DNA of 64,000 nucleotides from Rikenellaceae bacterium (GTDB lineage Bacteria; Bacteroidota; Bacteroidia; Bacteroidales; Rikenellaceae). Below are positions 7,339-16,176 of this stretch, piece after piece (the stretch's first letter is position 1; each line of letters begins with the position of its first letter). Below the pieces are notes generated by a model. The model made no database searches. It was given only the letters and a program-made list of their open reading frames with translations, and had not been told where the DNA came from. A program made the position numbers and the translations under genes. The stretch lies in assembly GCA_015059955.1 (NCBI GenBank), contig SUZK01000004.1:62001-126000 (forward strand). The letters run 5' to 3'.

Positions 7339-8496
7339 ATGAAACACAACCACACGATAGGATTTGACGCCAGGCTCGCTAACGCAACACCTGAGGGCAA
7401 GGGCCACTATGGGCGATTTGTGATAGAGGCGGTGGCTGCAGCGTGTCCCAAGAGGGGCTATATAAGGATGTATGTGCCCAAGCGCATGCCCAACGGCGAC
7501 TACGACAAGATAGAGCTACGACCTAACGTAGAGTCGATGGAGCCAGATGGCATAGTGTGGCGATGGTTAGCACCCCTTTGGCGCATGGTGGGCGTGACAC
7601 ACGATGCCAAGGTGGGAGGTGTAGAGCTCTACCACGGCTTAGCTAACCGGTTGCCTCTCGGCCTATCGCGTGCCAACATACGTAGCATAGTCACCATACA
7701 CGACCTGCGATTTATGCGCAAGGCAGCAGACGGAGGCTCACTTAAAACACTATACAACAAGGCGATATATCGCTACACATGTCAGCGTGCCGACAGAATA
7801 ATCACCATCAGCGAGTTCGCCAAGCGCGAGATTGTCGACCACTTAGGCATCGACCCCGAGAAGATTGACGTTATCTACATGGGTTGCCACAAGCGCTTTA
7901 CGGAGCGTATAACACCCGAGCAGTGCGAGAGCGTGCGCAACAAATACAAACTACCAGCAAACTACGTACTCAGCGTAGGCACAATCACCAACAACTCGAA
8001 TATAGACCTCGTAATCAGGGCGCTATCGAAGAGCGAGATGCCTATCGACCTTGTGATTGCGGGACGCGCCTCGGCATACATCGACAGGGTGAACAAACTG
8101 ATAGCGAAGTTTAACATGACCTCACGCGTGCACATCCTCCACGGTGTGGCAGCTGAGGATATGCCAGCGATATATAGCAATGCGATAGCCTATCTGAGCA
8201 CCTCGCGCTACGACGGCTTTAACTACCATATCGTCGAGGCTCTTAATGTCGGCACAGCCGTTATCGCCACGAGCGGAACAAGCCACGAGGAGGCGGCAGG
8301 ACCCGACGCAATCTATGTCGACACTGACAACAGCGCAGAGATAAGGGCTGCGATTGAGAGCGTCGCGGTAAACAGGCCCATGCGCGAGAGTATGATAGCC
8401 AAAGGCAAGATATACGCCCAGCGATTTAGACCCGAGGTGATAGCATACAACACGTTGAAGTGCTACAACCGCGTGGGAATAGAGATAGAGGGGTAA
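7339..8496 (+). CDS. GT4-type glycosyltransferase
   Basis: 385 residues, GT-B fold. The N-terminal half has the G-F-D-A-R-L start and T-I-H-D-L-R-F, then I-S-E-F-A-K-R-E-I-V. The C-terminal half has L-S-V-G-T-I, L-V-I-A-G and S-T-S-R-Y-D-G-F-N-Y-H-I-V-E-A-L. The last is the nucleotide-sugar-binding E-x7-E motif with its first Glu replaced by Asp and G-L-P replaced by N-Y-H, so donor choice may be unusual. It most resembles mannosyl- or glucosyltransferases of surface-glycan pathways. The frame continues upstream to 7249, but I chose ATG 7339 because AGGAG precedes it and the promoter lies between. The gene is isolated: promoter upstream, about 190 bp to etfB downstream. Confidence 0.85.
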   Translation: MKHNHTIGFDARLANATPEGKGHYGRFVIEAVAAACPKRGYIRMYVPKRMPNGDYDKIELRPNVESMEPDGIVWRWLAPLWRMVGVTHDAKVGGVELYHGLANRLPLGLSRANIRSIVTIHDLRFMRKAADGGSLKTLYNKAIYRYTCQRADRIITISEFAKREIVDHLGIDPEKIDVIYMGCHKRFTERITPEQCESVRNKYKLPANYVLSVGTITNNSNIDLVIRALSKSEMPIDLVIAGRASAYIDRVNKLIAKFNMTSRVHILHGVAAEDMPAIYSNAIAYLSTSRYDGFNYHIVEALNVGTAVIATSGTSHEEAAGPDAIYVDTDNSAEIRAAIESVAVNRPMRESMIAKGKIYAQRFRPEVIAYNTLKCYNRVGIEIEG

Positions 8497-8612
8497 GCAG
8501 CGTTAGTAAAAAAGAAAAATAGAACAATGTCGCAACGCATTGTGTATTAGGCAATTAAAAAATTAATGGCGTTTTTATAGCGCAATAGTGGCGATTTATA
8601 GACAAAAATAGG

Positions 8613-8620
8613 TATCTTTG
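8613..8620 (+). promoter_or_regulatory. -7 box upstream of etfB
   Basis: TATCTTTG matches TAnnTTTG, 70 bases before the etfB start. No good -33 TTG lies at the expected distance, so the call rests on one box. Confidence 0.35.
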
Positions 8621-8690
8621 CAGTCGTTATTCCGTATGGGGTAACACGCAAAGAGCAAACGATAGAAACAACATACATACTATAACAGAT

Positions 8691-9566
8691 ATGGAAAAAG
8701 TTACAAAAATCGTAGTTATGGCAAAACAGGTGCCCGACACACGAAATGTGGGTAAGGATGCCATGACTCCGGAGGGCACAGTAAACCGTGCTGCCCTCGC
8801 TGCAATCTTCAACCCCGAGGACCTAAACGCCCTCGAGATGGCTCTTCAGATGAAGGACAAGATAGCTAACGCAACCGTATATGTGCTCACCATGGGTCCA
8901 CAGCGTGCTGCCGACATCATCCGTGAGGCTATGTTCCGCGGTGCTGATGGTGGCTATCTACTCTCGGGTCGTGAGTTCGCAGGCTCGGATACACTCGCTA
9001 CATCGTATGCGCTATCGTGCGCACTACGCAAGATAAACCCCGACATCATCGTAGCTGGCCGCCAGGCTATCGACGGTGATACAGCTCAGGTAGGCCCTCA
9101 GGTGGCTGAGAAGCTCAACCTCCCACAGGTGACATACGCCGAGGAGCTCGTAGAGATAAAGGAGGGTGAGATAACTATCAAGCGTCGCCTTGAGCGCGGT
9201 ACAGAGGTAGTAGTATCACCACTGCCTGCCGTAATCACCGTAAACTCATCGGCTAAGGAGTGCCGCCCACGTAACGCTAAGCGCGTGATGAAGTTCAAGT
9301 ATGCGCTCGCAACATCTGAGATGGCCGCAGCCGACCAGAAGGCGCAGAGCTTTATCGAGGAGCGCCCATACCTCCACATCGTAGAGTTCGCAGCAGCTGA
9401 CGTAAACCCAGACCCTGAGCAGCTCGGCCTTGCAGGCTCACCTACAAAGGTGAAGAAGATTGAGAATGTCGTATTCCAGGCTAAGGAGGCTAAGAGCCTT
9501 ACAAGTGAGGACAAGGATATCGAGGCACTTATGCAGGAACTTATCGCGAGCCACACGCTCGGTTAA
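8691..9566 (+). CDS. etfB: electron transfer flavoprotein, beta subunit
   Basis: 291 residues. Typical ETF-beta sequence: K-I-V-V-M-A-K-Q-V-P-D at the start, F-N-P-E-D-L-N-A-L-E-M-A-L, V-A-G-R-Q-A-I-D-G-D-T-A-Q-V-G-P near residue 125 (nucleotide site), and a C-terminal arm. Together with EtfA it forms a soluble FAD/AMP heterodimer that carries electrons from acyl-CoA dehydrogenases. It is the first gene of a three-gene operon, with etfA starting 3 bp after its stop and the dehydrogenase 8 bp after etfA. In an anaerobe the complex could feed a membrane quinone or take part in flavin-based bifurcation; the sequence alone does not decide. Confidence 0.95.
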   Translation: MEKVTKIVVMAKQVPDTRNVGKDAMTPEGTVNRAALAAIFNPEDLNALEMALQMKDKIANATVYVLTMGPQRAADIIREAMFRGADGGYLLSGREFAGSDTLATSYALSCALRKINPDIIVAGRQAIDGDTAQVGPQVAEKLNLPQVTYAEELVEIKEGEITIKRRLERGTEVVVSPLPAVITVNSSAKECRPRNAKRVMKFKYALATSEMAAADQKAQSFIEERPYLHIVEFAAADVNPDPEQLGLAGSPTKVKKIENVVFQAKEAKSLTSEDKDIEALMQELIASHTLG

Positions 9567-9569
9567 TCA

Positions 9570-10601
9570 ATGAAGAAGAGTATGAATAACGTATTTGTAT
9601 ATATCGAGATTGAGGAGCAGCAGATAGCCGACGTATCGTTGGAGCTCCTTACCAAAGGTCGCGAGTTGGCAAACACCCTCGGCGTGAAGCTCGAGGCCGT
9701 AGTACTCGGCAAGAACATCAAGGCTCTTGCCCCAGAGTTGGCAAAGTATGGCGCCGACACCGTATGGTGCGCCGACGACGAGATATTCGCCCCATTCCGC
9801 ACACTGCCTCACACAGCAGTGATGGTGGGCCTCATCAAGCAGGAGAAGCCTCAGATAGCTCTCTTCGGTGCTACACCCGTAGGTCGCGACTTCGCACCAC
9901 GTGTATCATCAGCACTTCACAGCGGTCTTACGGCCGACTGTACGGAGCTTGTCATCGGCGAGCACAAGGATCCTAAGACAGGCAAGGAGTACGACTCTCT
10001 ACTCTACCAGATTCGCCCTGCCTTCGGTGGTAATATCATCGCAACAATCGTCAACCCTGAGTGCCGCCCACAGATGGCGACAGTACGCGAGGGCGTGATG
10101 CGCAAGGAGGCACTCGCAACACCCGCAGCAGGCGAGGTACGCGACATCGACTGGAAGCCTATGGTGAAGGATACAGACCTCGCAGTGCGCATCGTTGAGC
10201 GCCACATCGAGGAGCGTAAGATAAACATCAAGGGTGCTTCAATCATCGTGGCTGGTGGCTACGGCGTAGGCTCTAAGGAGGGCTTCAAGCTCGTACACGA
10301 GTTGGCAGATGTCCTTGGTGGCGAGGTAGGTGCCTCACGTGCTGCCGTAGATGCTGGCTTCACCGAGCACGAGCGTCAGATTGGCCAGACAGGTGTCACC
10401 GTACGTCCTAAGCTCTATATCGCTTGCGGTATCTCGGGACAGATTCAGCATACAGCAGGTATGGATGGCTCGGCGATGATTGTATCTATCAACACCGACC
10501 CAGCAGCACCTATCAACAAGATTGCCGACTACGCAATAACTGGTAGCGTAGAGGAGGTGATACCTAAGATGATTAAGTATTATAAGCAGAACTCAAAGTA
10601 A
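9570..10601 (+). CDS. etfA: electron transfer flavoprotein, alpha subunit
   Basis: 343 residues. The N-terminal domain (1-195) is followed by the conserved FAD-binding domain: I-I-V-A-G-G-Y-G-V-G-S, then E-V-G-A-S-R-A-A-V-D-A-G (with the flavin-contacting Arg), R-Q-I-G-Q-T-G, Y-I-A-C-G-I-S-G-Q-I-Q-H, and I-N-T-D-P-A-A-P-I. It partners EtfB, whose stop is 3 bp upstream. The start could be M1 or M5 (MNNVFVYIE), which are four codons apart. Confidence 0.95.
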   Translation: MKKSMNNVFVYIEIEEQQIADVSLELLTKGRELANTLGVKLEAVVLGKNIKALAPELAKYGADTVWCADDEIFAPFRTLPHTAVMVGLIKQEKPQIALFGATPVGRDFAPRVSSALHSGLTADCTELVIGEHKDPKTGKEYDSLLYQIRPAFGGNIIATIVNPECRPQMATVREGVMRKEALATPAAGEVRDIDWKPMVKDTDLAVRIVERHIEERKINIKGASIIVAGGYGVGSKEGFKLVHELADVLGGEVGASRAAVDAGFTEHERQIGQTGVTVRPKLYIACGISGQIQHTAGMDGSAMIVSINTDPAAPINKIADYAITGSVEEVIPKMIKYYKQNSK

Positions 10602-10609
10602 AGGAAGCT

Positions 10610-12319
10610 ATGGCAAATTTCTATTTAGATAATAAGGATTTACAGTATCACCTCTCTCATCCCTTGATGAAGAGAATCGTGGAGCTCAAGGAGCGTAACT
10701 TTGCCGATGCTAAGGTATACGACTATGCCCCACAGGATACGGAGGATGCTATCGACTCATATCGCCGCGTATTGGAGATTGTGGGTGATGTGTGCGGTGA
10801 GGTTATCGCACCCAACGCCGAGGGCGTAGACCACGAGGGTCCACGCGTGGTTAACGACCATGTAGAGTACGCCTCAGGCACAGTACGTAACATCGAGGCA
10901 CTCAACGAGGCTGGCCTCGGCGGCATGACACTACCTCGTAAATATAATGGTCTTAATATGCCTGTTACATGCTTCGCCATGGCTAACGAGATGGTGGCAC
11001 GTGCCGATGCAGGCTTCGAAAATATCTGGGGCTTGCAGGACTGTGCTGAGACCATCAACGAGTTCGCATCGGAGGATATCAAGGCTAAGTTCTTGCCACG
11101 CGTATCGGCAGGCGAGACCTGCGCCATGGACCTCACTGAGCCAGATGCTGGTTCGGACCTCGGTGCTGTGATGCTCAAGGCTACATGGGATGAGGCGGCT
11201 GGCGTATGGCGTCTTAACGGCTGTAAGCGCTTCATCACCAACGGTGATGGCGACATCTCACTCGTGCTCGCTCGTACCGAGGAGGGCACAAAGGATGCAC
11301 GTGGCCTCTCGATGCTTATATACGACAAGCGCGATGGTGGCGTAAAGGTGCGCCGCATCGAGAATAAGCTCGGTATCAAGGGCTCACCTACATGTGAGCT
11401 TGTATTCAACAACGCTCCAGCAGTGCTCGTTGGCGACCGTAAGATGGGTCTTATCAAGTACGTCATGTCGTTGATGAACGCTGCACGTCTTGGTATCGCC
11501 GCTCAGTCGACAGGTCTTTGCGAGGCTGCTTACCGCGAGGCATTGAAGTATGCAGGCGAGCGCGAGCAGTTTGGTAAGGCCATCATCGAGTTCGCAGCAG
11601 TACGCGAGATGCTCAAGAATATGGAGGCTAAGACCCTCGCATCACGCGCAATGCTATATGAGACAGCACGCTTCGTAGACATATACAAGCAGCTTACACA
11701 TATCTCTCACGACCGCGCGTTGGAGGCTGAGGAGCGCCAGGAGATGAAGTTCTACAATCGCCTTGCTGATGGCTTCACACCTCTTGCTAAGATGTTCGCT
11801 TCGGAGTATGCTAACGAGGTTGCTTACGACTCAATCCAGATTCACGGTGGTTCAGGCTACATGAAGGACTATGCTTGTGAGCGCTTGTATCGCGATGCTC
11901 GTATCATGAACATCTACGAGGGTACCACACAGCTTCAGGTTGTGGCAGCCATCAACCACGTAACAAAGGGCACATACCTTGAGCAGATTATGCGCTACGA
12001 GGAGAACGAGCGCACAGAGGCCACTAAGGCTATGGGCGAGCAGCTCGTTGAGCTTCGCAAGGTATACGAGCAGGTTGTCGAGCGCGTAGAGACTATCGAC
12101 AAGGAGTGCAACGGCTACAAGGAGCTTCACTCACGTCGTCTTGTTGAGATTGCTGGTTACATCATCATGTCTCACATCATGCTTCGTCAGGCTGGCGAGA
12201 TGGAGGAGGAGTATCTCAACCCAACAAAGATATTCGTGAAGTACGCAACGAAGAAGATTACCGAGGCCGCTGCATACATCAATGCATCGGAGGCTGAGGA
12301 TGTTGAGCTCTTCAAGTAG
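10610..12319 (+). CDS. acyl-CoA dehydrogenase with C-terminal extension
   Basis: 569 residues, against about 380 for a minimal acyl-CoA dehydrogenase. Conserved features: M-D-L-T-E-P-D-A-G-S-D-L (near residue 175), W-R-L-N-G-C-K-R-F-I-T-N-G-D, I-K-G-S-P-T-C-E-L, R-E-Q-F-G-K, I-H-G-G-S-G-Y-M-K-D and R-I-M-N-I-Y-E-G-T-T-Q-L-Q, whose Glu is in the position of the catalytic base. About 130 C-terminal residues form an additional helical domain seen in a longer subgroup of the family. It would oxidise an acyl-CoA to enoyl-CoA and pass electrons to EtfAB, encoded just upstream in the same operon. The substrate is unknown; no thiolase or hydratase gene is adjacent. Confidence 0.92.
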   Translation: MANFYLDNKDLQYHLSHPLMKRIVELKERNFADAKVYDYAPQDTEDAIDSYRRVLEIVGDVCGEVIAPNAEGVDHEGPRVVNDHVEYASGTVRNIEALNEAGLGGMTLPRKYNGLNMPVTCFAMANEMVARADAGFENIWGLQDCAETINEFASEDIKAKFLPRVSAGETCAMDLTEPDAGSDLGAVMLKATWDEAAGVWRLNGCKRFITNGDGDISLVLARTEEGTKDARGLSMLIYDKRDGGVKVRRIENKLGIKGSPTCELVFNNAPAVLVGDRKMGLIKYVMSLMNAARLGIAAQSTGLCEAAYREALKYAGEREQFGKAIIEFAAVREMLKNMEAKTLASRAMLYETARFVDIYKQLTHISHDRALEAEERQEMKFYNRLADGFTPLAKMFASEYANEVAYDSIQIHGGSGYMKDYACERLYRDARIMNIYEGTTQLQVVAAINHVTKGTYLEQIMRYEENERTEATKAMGEQLVELRKVYEQVVERVETIDKECNGYKELHSRRLVEIAGYIIMSHIMLRQAGEMEEEYLNPTKIFVKYATKKITEAAAYINASEAEDVELFK

Positions 12320-12340
12320 TAGAGCCTATAACTAACGCAT

Positions 12341-12373
12341 AAGGGGCTGTCCAGTTTTGTTGGACAGCCCCTT
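12341..12373 (+). terminator. hairpin terminator after the etf operon
   Basis: A perfect 13-bp stem, AAGGGGCTGTCCA with TGGACAGCCCCTT, and a 7-base loop, 22 bp after the dehydrogenase stop. No long T-run follows, so efficiency is uncertain. Confidence 0.65.
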
Positions 12374-12460
12374 ATCTTGTACAATAAGAGTTAATGTCAT
12401 GAAGCAGGCCTCCTGGTCGTGACACTATAAATTATACCATTACAACCAGTGGCATGGCAC

Positions 12461-12492
12461 AAAAAAAGTGGGCACCCATAAGGATGCCCACC
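12461..12492 (-). terminator. Rho-independent terminator of the exbB-exbD operon
   Basis: Stem GTGGGCA/TGCCCAC (12468-12474 with 12485-12491), followed on the minus strand by seven T (12461-12467). It lies 20 bp past the last exbD stop. Confidence 0.85.
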
Positions 12493-12511
12493 AATTAACA
12501 CTACCCCAATA

Positions 12512-12967
12512 TTAGTTATATGGGTTTGCAGCGTACGAGATGTTATATGCCTCAGATCTACGTAGCTCCTGCTTCACATCTGTAAGCATACCTACAGTAG
12601 CTGTCTCGTGCACGCGAAGGTTTACAAGCATCTCGGTAGCCTTAGTGTAACCCTTCTCAGCCATACGCTTCTTAATATTAGTCTCAAGCATACTCTCACT
12701 GATGATAGCATCGTTGAACTGAATGCTCAACGCAGCACCCTCAGCATTTCTGCCCTCACTCTTACCAATCCAAACATTGGTTGTCTTCGACTTGTCAAGT
12801 TCTGAAACCTCATGCGCTTTTGGCACATTTACAACGACCTGCGGATCTGTGTCACGCATAGTTGTAGCGGCCATAAAGAAGAACAAAAGCATGAAGACGA
12901 TGTCAGGAAGTGACGATGTCGACATTGCGGGCACTTCTCGCTTGCCCTTTTTTGACATTACAGCCAT
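12512..12967 (-). CDS. ExbD/TolR-family biopolymer transporter, second copy
   Basis: 151 residues: a short basic cytoplasmic N-terminus (K-K-G-K-R-E-V-P), one membrane helix at about residues 21-38 containing the conserved Asp (L-P-D-I-V-F-M-L-L-F-F-F) that carries protons in ExbD/TolR, and a periplasmic domain. With ExbB it would energise TonB-dependent outer-membrane import. It is the last gene of the operon, starting 2 bp after the first exbD. M4 is an alternative start. Confidence 0.88.
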   Translation of the reverse strand: MAVMSKKGKREVPAMSTSSLPDIVFMLLFFFMAATTMRDTDPQVVVNVPKAHEVSELDKSKTTNVWIGKSEGRNAEGAALSIQFNDAIISESMLETNIKKRMAEKGYTKATEMLVNLRVHETATVGMLTDVKQELRRSEAYNISYAANPYN

Positions 12968-12969
12968 AA

Positions 12970-13566
12970 CTACTTTGTTGTTTGATCGTTAGGTTCAGCC
13001 TCCGAAATTCTTGGAGGTGTCTTCTTTCTTAAATTATCCTGCTGCTCCTCATCAAGCTCGTCGAACGACTTACCATACAACTCGCCAGCAACATAGTCGC
13101 GATAAACGTTGAATGCATGAGTAAGCTCATCCTGTACCTGAAGATAAACATCATATGTCGTCTCCTTATCAGCCTTTAGGGAAACGATACCCTTGCTGAT
13201 ACCGAAGGTCTTGCCACCCTCAAACTCGGTTGGCTCCTTCTCAGAGCGGTTGACGTCAACGAGGAAGTCATAGGTCTCCTTCGAGAGGCGTGAGTGGTCG
13301 CCATTACGGTGTAGGTCAGAACGCTTATAGATCTGAGTACCCACCATGATATCACCACTCCTCGCTACGTTGACCAAGAGGATGTTTCGCTGATGGAGCT
13401 CGACGTTATCGTCCTGCTGGGCGCCAGCGATAGGAGGAAGCGTACGCCTCATACCCATATCGACATCCATTGTAGTGGTCACGAGGAAGAAGATCAACAG
13501 CAAGAATGCGATATCCGCCATTGAACTGGAGTTGATTTCACCAGCCTTTTTCTTCGACTTTGCCAT
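12970..13566 (-). CDS. ExbD/TolR-family biopolymer transporter, first copy
   Basis: 198 residues, longer than the usual 140. N-terminus K-K-K-A-G-E-I-N, then a membrane helix with the proton-carrying Asp (S-M-A-D-I-A-F-L-L-L-I-F-F-L). The periplasmic part holds an extra charged segment (about residues 75-115) absent from the second copy, and the C-terminal tail is Lys/Asp/Gln-rich (F-D-E-L-D-E-E-Q-Q-D). Two dissimilar ExbD proteins in a row are typical of Bacteroidetes and may form a heteromeric ExbD dimer inside the ExbB pentamer (inference). The gene begins 3 bp after the 485-residue membrane protein. Confidence 0.88.
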   Translation of the reverse strand: MAKSKKKAGEINSSSMADIAFLLLIFFLVTTTMDVDMGMRRTLPPIAGAQQDDNVELHQRNILLVNVARSGDIMVGTQIYKRSDLHRNGDHSRLSKETYDFLVDVNRSEKEPTEFEGGKTFGISKGIVSLKADKETTYDVYLQVQDELTHAFNVYRDYVAGELYGKSFDELDEEQQDNLRKKTPPRISEAEPNDQTTK

Positions 13567-13569
13567 ATA

Positions 13570-15027
13570 CTACTTTTTAATAATGCTGTTAATCCAAGAC
13601 CAAATCCATGAGAAGATTGCTGCAACAAGTGCAAGGATAAATGCAATGTAAGTAATCCAGATAGATACATCGGCCATCATATACTCCTTCTCACCGAAGA
13701 TAACTCGATCTGGGCTATCCAAAGAACCAAGACCGAATGCGATATCGGTAGGATTGCCGCTGGCGTCGAGCATGGTAAGAACATTGTGATCCCAGCCATG
13801 ACCAAGAGCGATAGCGTATGCTACGCCAGCAACACCGGCAACAACAACCACTACAGCACCAAGCTTAATCCAGTTAGGCTCGTGGATGAGGTTGAGGAAG
13901 AAGCCTGCAATAACGAATACGACTGCGAATACCAACAAGAAGTATACCCAGTAGATATTCCAGTTGATAGCAGTTGCCAAAGCCATAAGGTGGTCACCCT
14001 CCTCCTTAGCAAGAACTACCGCCTTCTTGATAGTCTCGATGTTTGTAGATGTTGTGCTAATCTTGAACTCAGTCTCTGCGATACCTACTGTAAGCTCGCC
14101 ATAACGCTGTACTGAAGCCAACACATCGTCGGTGATTGTTGCCTTAGAATCGTTGCGCTCAGCAACCATATCCTTCTTAAACTCGCGATCCTTCTCAGCC
14201 TTAGACTTCTCAGCGCGAACCTTATCCTCAAAGTGCTTAACCTGCTCCTTGTAAGAATCGATAGTTGCTACGTAGTCATCAACCAAATCAGAAGTCTCCT
14301 CGTTGTTAGGATCTACCGCCTTCTTCTTTACCTCTACTGCGAAGACCTTGCAAGCAGCGTCGAAGATGGCCTTGTTAGCCTCGAACTCAGCAGCATTATC
14401 CTTAAGCTCCTTCTGCATTGCCTTGAGAGAGGCATTGTAGCCCTCGAGCTTATCGCCCATGTACTCGAGAACGAGCTTAGACTCCTTGTCGAAATCAGAG
14501 CCCTTTACGCCCTCGATGCGCTTAGCCCAATCGCGGTCAGACTTAAGACGAGCAGCATACTCAGTCTCATACTTCTTAATACGAGCCTTTGCATCAGCAT
14601 ACTTCACATCAAGATCCTTCTGTGCCTTCTTATAAGCCTTGGGGTCGTTAACCTTTAGAGTGTCAATCTCAGCTACAAGAGCAAGATCCTCATTGTATAC
14701 AGTCTCGTTTGCAACAAGGGTTGCATCAACCTCCTTAATCTCGTTAATAGTGTTAACGTAGTTCAAACTCTCAGCATGACGCATCTGATGGATGGTCGCT
14801 GTTCCCATTGCCTTGATACCATCCTCGACGGTAGCCACAGGCACAATATTACCAAGCGAATCCTTGAGAGGTACATAATCCTCATCGTGCTGACCAACAA
14901 GAGGCATAGTACCAGCGATCTTGTCTGACTCTGGAGCCGACATACCGACGATAACAGCCCATGCCATCAGTCCCACTGAGATGAGAACTAATACAAGGAG
15001 CGCTATTCTACTAATATGTTTTGTCAT
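13570..15027 (-). CDS. coiled-coil membrane protein between exbB and exbD, unknown function
   Basis: 485 residues. One membrane helix at about residues 8-29, then about 300 mostly helical, Lys/Glu/Asp/Ala-rich residues with coiled-coil character (80-340), then three hydrophobic helices near 355-377, 392-412 and 455-480. I do not recognise a named family. Its position between exbB and two exbD genes, with 3-50 bp spacings, argues that it belongs to the same inner-membrane motor, perhaps as a scaffold or stator anchor (inference). Related genes of similar layout accompany ExbB/ExbD in other Bacteroidales, as far as I recall. Confidence 0.8.
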   Translation of the reverse strand: MTKHISRIALLVLVLISVGLMAWAVIVGMSAPESDKIAGTMPLVGQHDEDYVPLKDSLGNIVPVATVEDGIKAMGTATIHQMRHAESLNYVNTINEIKEVDATLVANETVYNEDLALVAEIDTLKVNDPKAYKKAQKDLDVKYADAKARIKKYETEYAARLKSDRDWAKRIEGVKGSDFDKESKLVLEYMGDKLEGYNASLKAMQKELKDNAAEFEANKAIFDAACKVFAVEVKKKAVDPNNEETSDLVDDYVATIDSYKEQVKHFEDKVRAEKSKAEKDREFKKDMVAERNDSKATITDDVLASVQRYGELTVGIAETEFKISTTSTNIETIKKAVVLAKEEGDHLMALATAINWNIYWVYFLLVFAVVFVIAGFFLNLIHEPNWIKLGAVVVVVAGVAGVAYAIALGHGWDHNVLTMLDASGNPTDIAFGLGSLDSPDRVIFGEKEYMMADVSIWITYIAFILALVAAIFSWIWSWINSIIKK

Positions 15028-15078
15028 AATATCTAAATCTCTAAATTGTTATTTATCGATAATGTGACTTATCGGAGA

Positions 15079-15918
15079 CTATCGCTTGCTATATGCTGTG
15101 AGCATATCAACCAAAGTGATAGAGGTATCCTCCATCTTAACTACCTGCGACTCAATCTTAGAGAGGATGTAGTTGAAGAAGATCTGAAGAATAACAGCAG
15201 AGATAAGACCAAACAATGTTGTCAAAAGAGCCACCTTGATACCACCTGCTACAACGGTAGGTGACATGGTTGCTGAAGACTCGATATCATCAAATGCCTG
15301 GATCATACCAACAACGGTACCCATAAATCCGAGTGATGGAGACAAAGCGATGAAGAGCGAAATCCAAGAAAGACCTGACTCCATGTGACCCTGCTGAACA
15401 GAACCGTAAGAAACAACAGCCTTCTCAACAGCCTCAAGACCCTGGTCGTAACGCATAAGACCCTGGTAGTAGATTGAAGCGATAGGACCACGTGTGTTGC
15501 GGCAGTACTCCTTAGCAGCCTCAACGCCCTCCTCATTGAGGATACGCTCAACGTTAGCAACGAAATTCTTAGTGTTGATCTGAGCGAATGTCAAGTAGAG
15601 GATACGCTCGATAGCGATTGCCAAACCGAGAATCAAGCAGACAAGCACTGGAAGCATCCACTCCCAACCACCTTCGAGGAACTTCTTCATCAAACCGAAG
15701 TGCAAAGGAGATCCCTCAGGAGTAGTGATCTTCTTCTCAGCGTCAGCCTCCTTAGCAGGCTCAGCCTTCTTCTCAGTCTCACCCGCCTGAGCAGCACCCT
15801 CATCATCTACCTGCTCAGTTTGAGCCTTTGTGTCATTGGCCTGAGCATCATTGTCAGCAGCATAAGCAGTGCCGAATGAGAGAGCGGCAACTGCCAAAAC
15901 CATAAATAATTTTTTCAT
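15079..15918 (-). CDS. exbB: MotA/TolQ/ExbB proton-channel protein
   Basis: 279 residues. Starts M-K-K-L-F-M-V-L with a cleavable signal (A-Y-A-A-D), then an acidic Ala/Glu/Lys linker (20-65), a membrane helix (W-E-W-M-L-P-V-L-V-C-L-I-L-G-L), a cytoplasmic domain, and the conserved pair of helices with P-S-L-G-F-M-G-T-V-V-G-M and G-I-K-V-A-L-L-T-T-L-F-G-L. Signal-peptide-bearing ExbB forms are common in Bacteroidetes. The frame is open upstream to 16062, but homology and the signal peptide fix the start at 15918. First gene of the exb operon; it would form the proton channel driving TonB. Confidence 0.92.
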   Translation of the reverse strand: MKKLFMVLAVAALSFGTAYAADNDAQANDTKAQTEQVDDEGAAQAGETEKKAEPAKEADAEKKITTPEGSPLHFGLMKKFLEGGWEWMLPVLVCLILGLAIAIERILYLTFAQINTKNFVANVERILNEEGVEAAKEYCRNTRGPIASIYYQGLMRYDQGLEAVEKAVVSYGSVQQGHMESGLSWISLFIALSPSLGFMGTVVGMIQAFDDIESSATMSPTVVAGGIKVALLTTLFGLISAVILQIFFNYILSKIESQVVKMEDTSITLVDMLTAYSKR

Positions 15919-16085
15919 AGTGTTTTGTTTGTTAAAATTTTGTAATTTTTTTAGTTGTTTTCTCTTTATTTCGTTAGTTTTACTCAAATCGTCACTATGT
16001 GGCTCGGTTTGTGGATATGCTCTTGCGTACAGCATTGAGGCGCATCGCACGACCTTAAGCAAATATCTATCAACATATTACACCC

Positions 16086-16114
16086 AAAAACTGCGGAGAT
16101 AGCCACGCTATCCC
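16086..16114 (-). terminator. terminator downstream of ansA
   Basis: Stem GGAGATAGC/GCTATCCC around CAC (16095-16114), followed on the minus strand by GCAG and five T (16086-16090). It lies between ansA and exbB, both on the minus strand. Confidence 0.65.
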
Positions 16115-16176
16115 TACAATTCCAAGGCAATTATCAGTGCGAAATATACAAACAAAAAACGTAAAATGCAACGCTT

